From: Muscardinus avellanarius
Lineage: Eukaryota > Chordata > Mammalia > Rodentia > Gliridae
Direction: 5' to 3'
Assembly: GCA_963383645.1 (NCBI GenBank)
Contig: OY726561.1
Coordinates: 31,848,826 to 31,912,825 of the forward strand
DNA: 64,000 nucleotides
The position numbers and the translations under genes are program-made. The notes below the pieces were generated by a model that ran no database searches, was not told where the DNA came from, and saw only the letters and a list, made by a program, of their open reading frames with translations. Numbering within the stretch: position 1 is the stretch's first letter; every line of letters begins with the position of its first letter. Of the stretch, positions 57,949-64,000 are shown in pieces.

Positions 57949-58853
57949 GATGTAAACTAAATATATACTTCAAAAATAAAAAAATACAAATGGCCAATAA
58001 AGTGTATGAAAATTGTTCAACATCATTAGCAATCAGAGAGATGCAAATCAAAACTACCCTGTGATTTTACCTAATCCTAATTAGAATGGCAATCATGAAA
58101 AACACAAACAATAACTAATGCTGGTGAGGATATAGAAAAGTAGGAACTCTGATACATTTTTTGTCAGATTGCAAATTTCTACTTTGGAAAACAGTGTCTA
58201 GGAATCTCAGAAGATTGGTTATTATCCAGCTATAACTGGGTATGTACTCAAAAGAATGGAAAGCCTTCTACCAGAAAAATACATACATATCTTTGTTTAT
58301 AGATGAACAACTCACAGTTGCCAAATTATCGGACCAGTTTAGATGTCCATTGACAGATGAATGGATTGCAAAACTGAGGGGGTATATATACTGTGGCATT
58401 CTACTCAGCCATAAAGAACAAAATTATCTCATTTGCAGAGAAATTAATGAAACTTGGAGAATATAATGATAAGTGAGATTAATCAGTCACAGAAAAAGAA
58501 ACATCATGTTCTCCCTCATATGTGGAAGTTAGGGAGAAATTGGGATAGAGGAGGGACTCCAGACAAAGAAGAAGAAACCTTAGTTGAGTGAAGAAGGGCC
58601 CTAACTGAGGGAGATGGGAGGGGTGAAGAGGGGAGCATCTCAAGGGCTATGATATACATACACAAATTTATCAAAGCAAATCACTGTGCTAAGCATGGGA
58701 AAAAGAGGTAGGGAAGAGAATGGGGTGGGAACTAGGGAGTGGCTTAGTGAATATTGAGTACATGTGTCCTCTATCACCTTGAACCACAAGAAGTTGTATG
58801 ATTACAATGCACTAAATAAATTTGATAAATTTTAAAAAGAAGAAAATATTTGA

Positions 58854-59048
58854 GCCGGGTGTGGTGGCGCAGGCTTATAATCTCCGTGCTTGGGAGGCAG
58901 AGACTGAAGGATTGAGCAGGTTCAAAGCCAGCCTCGCTGGCTTAAGAGACCCTGTTTCCAAATAAAAATATAAAAAAATAGGTATGAGAGTGTAGCCCGG
59001 AGGTAGAAGGGTTTCCAGGAACCCCAGTACCACCAAAAAAAAAAAAAA
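58854..59048 (+). mobile_element. Dimeric B1-ID SINE, group 3, at the L1 3' junction
   Basis: Starts 'gccgggtgtggtggcgcagg', has 'tcgctggcttaagagaccctg' and 'aagggtttccaggaaccccagtacc', and ends in a poly-A tail. Its left duplication (58841-58853) is the right duplication of the L1. The right copy is AGAAAATATTTAA at 59049-59061, one mismatch. Confidence 0.93.
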
Positions 59049-59060
59049 AGAAAATATTTA

Positions 59061-59810
59061 AAACAAATTTATTTTTTTATTTTTACAGAATATAGTAGGG
59101 CTATTATAGAAGAATTACAAATATTTTTCTTATGCAGTAGTAGCCCTTGGATTTCCTTATTTAAGTATTATATTAAGCTTTTATTTATGTTTTGTTGGAC
59201 AACAAATTATTAAACCATCTTCTTTCTATGTTTTCTGTTAAGACTGTTGACATTATTTTTCTTCGCTGAAATAACTTTACTGTTCCTTGTAAAACTTAAC
59301 ATGGCAAAAATCTGAGCTTGTAAAAGAGAGACTTGTCTTCATCTTGATCAGAGAAATGAGATTTGTAATTCAAATGAGAAAAGTTAATGAACATGACACA
59401 TAGCCTTGAAGCGAGTGCTGCAATGTGGTAATTTGTTGCTCATAAGGTTGATTCCAAACAAACCCATTAAGGTATTGATTGTGTCCATTTACTAAAGCTG
59501 AGGGCACAGGAACTCCCGGATAGCTTGGCATTCCTACAAACATCCTGCTTAACATGCCTCTGGCCTCAAATCCATTACAAAGTCAATGGCAGAATGGCTG
59601 TGTCAACGATATGACTCTTTGATGTGATCAGCCTTGGTCCTATGCAATGTTCTTATGAAAGAAATTATCATGACTCTATATAGTTAAAAGGAACTGTCAC
59701 TATGTTATTTCTCTTTTATGAAGCTATCTGGACTCTATAGGGAGTTTATCTATACTCACTTAAGTTTGTTAAGTTATAATCTTAAAACTATCAGGGAAAA
59801 ATGATTAAGT
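59061..59810. other. Candidate conserved noncoding block
   Basis: Repeat-free. 59370-59660 is complex ('tggcattcctacaaacatcctgc', 'gtgtcaacgatatgactctttg'). A 61-residue minus-strand frame at 59370-59555 has a varied, protein-like composition, but there are no matching splice signals and no known domain. I treat the block as noncoding. Confidence 0.35.
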
Positions 59811-59825
59811 CTGATTTCAAATCTT

Positions 59826-60041
59826 TTCTTTGTGTGTGTGATACTGGAAATGGAACCCAGGGGCATTCTACCTCCAAGCTACATCCCCAGCCCTATTTTT
59901 TATTATTTTCTTTTATTTTGAAACAGGATCTTAACTGAGTTGCAAAGAACCTCATAAGTAGTTGAGGCTGTGTGCGAGCCACGATCCTACTGTCTCAGCC
60001 TCACAAATGCTGAGATTACAAGCATGCACCACCATGCCTTG
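59826..60041 (-). mobile_element. Dimeric B1-ID SINE, group 1
   Basis: A reverse copy with 'tgatactggaaatggaacccaggggcattctacctccaagctacatcccc', ending 'caccatgccttg'. The exact 15-bp target duplication CTGATTTCAAATCTT is at 59811-59825 and 60042-60056. Confidence 0.95.
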
Positions 60042-60056
60042 CTGATTTCAAATCTT

Positions 60057-63012
60057 CATCTTCCTTTTCTGACTTTCTTTACCCTAAAGAATTACATGTT
60101 GGAACTAGATACTATACCTGACTACATTCCTTACACTTACTCTGACAGTTATATGTCTGTATTTAATTATATTGTAAACAATTTTCCTTGCTTTTCTTCT
60201 CAAAAGAATGTTATATTACTAAAGCAGATACCATCACAAGTTTAAACTTTGGTCAGATTCCAGTAAGTACATCATCTATAATAAGGACTTTGATAGGAAA
60301 AGAAATGTCTGTTTGATCAGGATAGATTTTAATGATGGAGTGATCAATTAGTCCAACTTGGCCCCCATGAAGTATTCCTTTTACTTTCTTCCACATGTGA
60401 ATTCCTCCTGAGTAAACTCCAGAGTCCACTTGAGAGAAGGACTCAGTGATATTCTGGAGTGAGTAGATTTGTCTGTCTTTAACTTCTTTCATGCATGAGA
60501 GTGTTTTCTCTCAGGTTTAGAGAATTGTATTTCTGTTCAAAGGTTATGTTAGTCAGTAACTATAATAGGAAATGATCATTCCATTTCCAATGATCAGAAA
60601 ATACTGAAGTAGAACAGGTTAAGGATCCCCCCTCTACTTGTATAATGCTATGATTATGTCTATACAGGAATGGAAAACATTCATATTCAAGCTTCTAACA
60701 ACATGTGAGTCAGTAAGATATGTGTCTGTGTTCTGATTTTCTGAGTGAGCTTATGAACAAGTCATTAGGGTGTGCTTAAAGTGGTCAATGTTCTGTTTAT
60801 TTAAAACACTTTACTGACTTGGATACTTGGATTCCTTTTGAATAATTATAAAGGAATGTTTTAGATACACATGTGTAAAATAGCCCTTTGATTCAGTATT
60901 TTTCTTCCAATTTGTCATACTTTAATAAACTCTTATAATTTTTATATTAGGCACAATCCCTAAAATAGAATAAAGCAAGTTCATAAGACTCCTGACTTGC
61001 CAATTGCTTGGTAAATTACTTGCCAATTGCCTAGTAAATTACTTTTACTTGCTACTAAAATTGAATTTCTACACCAAAGAAAGTTTACGTTATTGTTAAT
61101 AAAAATTTTATATACTAAAGAGAATAAAAGTTTAGAATATAGAAATTTTGTTAGTACTGTTTCTGAAAATCACTCTTCCACTTGTAAAACCAACCTACTT
61201 ACCTGTGCTATTTTAGTCCCAACTTTTCTCTAGAACCAGAACTGAGTGCTTACACTAGAATCCTCCTTTAGCTTGACTGCCTTGATGTTCCTTTTTTTTA
61301 TTCTAAAGATAAAGGTCACTCTAAGAAGGTAGTTCATGAGTTAAAAGTATTCCAAAAGGTTGGTGATTAAATGGAAACATACACAGTTTCCCACAAAAGA
61401 GACAGGAGTACCCACTGCTGTCCTCCTGGGGTCTCTGGGGGGTGGGATGGGATCTGACAGTGATGGACTTCCCTGAACTGTTGGCTTTCTTTGTACCTAA
61501 CTCTGGTCTGTAAATAGAGTAGCACATCATGCTCTGAGAATGACACTAGGGAAGCTTCATAAATCAGCAAGTGAGTATTCTGGCATGAACCTTTAGCCAC
61601 TGCCTTCCCTCCAGAGCTGACACCTGTCACCTCTTAAAGAGTGTGCATTCTCTGTCACTGTAGCCTAGTCCTATCATTTCTTTACCCATTTTCATATTTT
61701 GCCCAGATAGTAACATCTGGGTGTGATTAAATTACTGCCATTATGGACTTCATATGTTTTTATTTATGCTTAAAACCTTTGAATTTCCAGGTAGTCATTG
61801 AGAATACAATTAAGAGCATTACACAGAATGTGTTCCATTTTTAAAACAAAACAAACACATTTAAATAATCTGTACATACATAAATGGTATTAATCATGTA
61901 TATTTGTAATTGCTGGAAGAATATTGCTTTTAGTGTGCTAACAAATAATACCTTAGAGTATTTAAAATGTAAATTTTAAGAAATTTTTTAGAATTTTTAA
62001 GTTAAAGAATAATGCTTTGTTTATCATGAAATTATAACTTTCTTCATTAAGTCAGTAACTATTGGCTTTTTTCTACTAAAAATGTCTTTTCTCTGTAATA
62101 AACATGTTACTTTATTAGAAAACCAATTGTGTATATGCAGTATTATTATCTACTGTTACTACCCCCTAATTATTATTTCTAGTTAAATGGTATATAGGGG
62201 TGCTCAGTTTATAGAGAAAAGTAATGGAAAAAAGTTTGTAAAGAGTTAGCATGTCATTCATCTACAGGAGTAGAAACATCTCTCCAATATTTGCATATCA
62301 GTGACATTGAAATGTAATAGTCCACAAGATAATGGCCATTTATCTCCTTCCCTAAAATAATGTTCAAGGTCTCATTTTGAATTTTCTTGAGGCAAATGAG
62401 GACCTCAAGGTGTTTATAATTGGGAGTTATTAAGTGCAAAATACAAGTGAAGGGTACTTAAAAGGGACAGAAAAAGTCAGTTTCCTATTGATTTGACGGG
62501 GGTAGGATAAATGTGTGGCTTCTGCCCTTAATGGAAGTGGATTGTTCGAGGATGTGCCAGTGAGACTGGTCGATTCCTGAGCTGTTGTTTACTGGGAAGG
62601 ACAATATCAATTTTCCAGAGGGATGATTGGTGGGATGTCAAGGCTGTCACCCTTTCCTCCTCTGACAGACAGCCCAGTGACAATTACCAGTGAAGGGACA
62701 TTGACTGCATTGCCATATACACTAGAGGATATAACTGGCAAACAAAAAAAAAGAGGAAGGCACTCCTGTAAAAAAGATATAATCAGCAGTTGTCAGGAGC
62801 GGTTACATATATGATGTCTGAATATAACAGGTCCTTAGCACACTGCCTTCACCACTGAGGTTACATGTGGTCCCTTGCAGCCTGCTTAGAGAATCAATCC
62901 TGGGATATTGGACAAGGGATAGAATTAATTATTGAAATTACTTCTATTTAAGAGTCAATGTCAGAACAAAAACCATATTTTCTATTGCTTATTTTTTCTC
63001 ATTAAAACAGAC
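60057..63012. other. Long SINE-free unique stretch
   Basis: About 3 kb with no interspersed repeat I can name. 60250-60520, 61350-61640 and 62500-62900 are of higher complexity and are candidate conserved noncoding blocks. A 23-bp tandem duplication is at 60995-61040. The 79-residue minus-strand frame at 60253-60492 has mixed composition but no family I recognise. Confidence 0.4.
60995..61040. repeat. 23-bp tandem duplication
   Basis: acttgccaattgcYtRgtaaatt occurs at 60995-61017 and directly again at 61018-61040, with two differences. Confidence 0.9.
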
Positions 63013-63015
63013 TGA

Positions 63016-63197
63016 AGCCAGGAGTGGTGGAGCACGCTTGTAATTCCAGTACTTGGAAGGCTAAGACAGGAGGATTGTAGGTTCACAGCCAGCCTCAGCT
63101 ACTTATTGAGGCCCTATGCAACTTAGTGACACTCTGTTTCAAAATAAAAATAGGGCTGGGGTATAGCTTAGTAGAATGCCCCTACATTCAGTCCGCG

Positions 63198-63247
<50 letters not shown>
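63016..63247 (+). mobile_element. Dimeric B1-ID SINE with (AC)n tail, group 1
   Basis: 'gccaggagtggtggagcacgc' to 'gggctggggtatagcttagtagaatgcccc' and 'cagtccgcggtaac', then a pure (AC)n run at 63201-63247. Confidence 0.92.
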
Positions 63248-63248
<1 letters not shown>

Positions 63249-64000
63249 CAATTTCAGTGGGCTTTAAAGTAGTATTTTTTTTTTAATTCCATAGAAAGCA
63301 TTACATGTTCAGTATGTCTCCTATGAGTTCACTTTTATGAGCTTTCCTCCTGGGTCCATGTTATTGACGAAAGTTAAATGCACCACTAATGAGTTGCATT
63401 GCATGGGTATCAGAATGAGAAGCTAAATCCCATCATTTGCCAGGCAAATGTGGAGTGTGTTAGTGTAGGGTAGACGGCACATGTGCATATAATCAGATTT
63501 TCTGTAGAGGTGCTTCTCTCAGTTCCAGGTTTTCCATTTCCTTCAATTCTAATGCTTAATAGTGTCAAATAAACTTAAAGAAAAAGATCATATTTCCAAT
63601 GCCTATAGTAGTTTTGTTAAAGTAACATATACAGAAACAAATGTCTAAATTACTCAGAACCTCTGGTAGCATCAGAACTGTTAGGCAGCTATATTTTCTG
63701 GTAATCCATAAGTGTAATTGTTTAATTCTTTGTGTTCAGTCTATTTTCTTCTTAAATATACCATATCCTGCTGGCAATTTGTTCCTTGGGAACATACACA
63801 AGAAATATGATTTCTATGGACTAACTTAGATATTTTTGTAGGAATTATCCATCTCCCTTCACCTACACACTGACAACACTTTCTAATCTAACACTCAATT
63901 GTCTGATGAGGATTGCTTTTCACAGAATTGGTCACTGTAGAGATGAAAATAATTAGATACACATGGTTGGTTCTCTCTCCCTGTGCCTGGCATGAATGAC
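63248..64000. other. Unique sequence
   Basis: No repeat or exon recognised. 63350-63540 is somewhat more complex ('cattgcatgggtatcagaatg', 'gggtagacggcacatgtgc'). Confidence 0.4.

Larger units (their letters stand above)
56508..58853 (+). mobile_element. L1 insertion with 5' inversion (twin-primed)
   Basis: 56521-57565 is L1 ORF2 in reverse, ending at the L1 point 'gcaaaggaaa' next to the left flank. From about 57570 to 58840 the L1 runs forward, starting at the very next L1 position ('cagagagctgacagaatggg'), through the ORF2 end and the 3' UTR. The 13-bp target duplication AGAAAATATTTGA lies at 56508-56520 and 58841-58853. It holds SINEs at 56811-57008 and 57728-57948. Non-coding: frames are broken. 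Confidence 0.88.

Noticed and set aside
1..64000. CRISPR arrays, operons, ribosome binding sites or prophage
   Set aside because: Repeat content is mammalian and no prokaryotic gene structure exists. Regular repeats are microsatellites or SINEs.

Overview
The window looks like gene-poor nuclear DNA from a non-murid rodent. The main evidence is about 38 copies of a dimeric SINE. Its left half is a B1-like (7SL-derived) module with the Pol III B-box-like context 'ggttcgaagccagcctc'. An A-rich linker ('aaataaaatataaaaatag') follows, then a right half resembling the tRNA-derived ID element ('gtagcttagaggtagaatgcccctgggttccatccccagtac'). This is the B1-dID architecture described in squirrel-related rodents, dormice and beaver relatives. 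Three single ID-like copies are also present. The right half differs from the squirrel version I remember, so I lean towards a dormouse- or beaver-like lineage, but the species cannot be fixed from sequence alone. There are no Alu, B2 or bacterial features.

I find no protein-coding gene, no convincing exon and no functional RNA gene. Reading frames on both strands are short. The long ones either run through SINE or L1 sequence or look like chance. The window is therefore intergenic or deep intronic.

Layout: 1-1650 is unique sequence with a perfect hairpin near the start. 1.65-4.8 kb holds an old L1 (+ strand) cut up by SINEs, with a copied 51-bp internal segment, followed by three more SINEs. 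5-12 kb is mostly unique sequence with a MIR and a few SINEs. 12-20 kb has SINEs, two ID elements, an L2 end, a 72-bp Z-DNA-prone tract and an L1 3' end (- strand). 20-29 kb is largely unique, with three SINEs and several high-complexity blocks that look like conserved noncoding DNA. 29-37 kb has SINEs with microsatellite tails. 37-44 kb has two related MaLR-like LTRs, an L1 remnant, a MER5A-like hAT element and an L2-like stretch. 44-51 kb has SINEs, an L1 3' UTR and high-complexity unique DNA. 51-59 kb is the L1-rich part: an antisense ORF2 fragment with a readable reverse-transcriptase motif, a 136-nt homopyrimidine tract, and an L1 with a 5' inversion whose 13-bp target duplication was apparently reused by a later SINE. 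59-64 kb is unique DNA with two SINEs.

Nothing here amounts to a new gene system. The interest lies in retrotransposon mechanics (twin-primed L1, reused insertion site, SINE subfamilies, SINE-born microsatellites), in non-B DNA tracts, and in candidate conserved noncoding elements that need an alignment to test.
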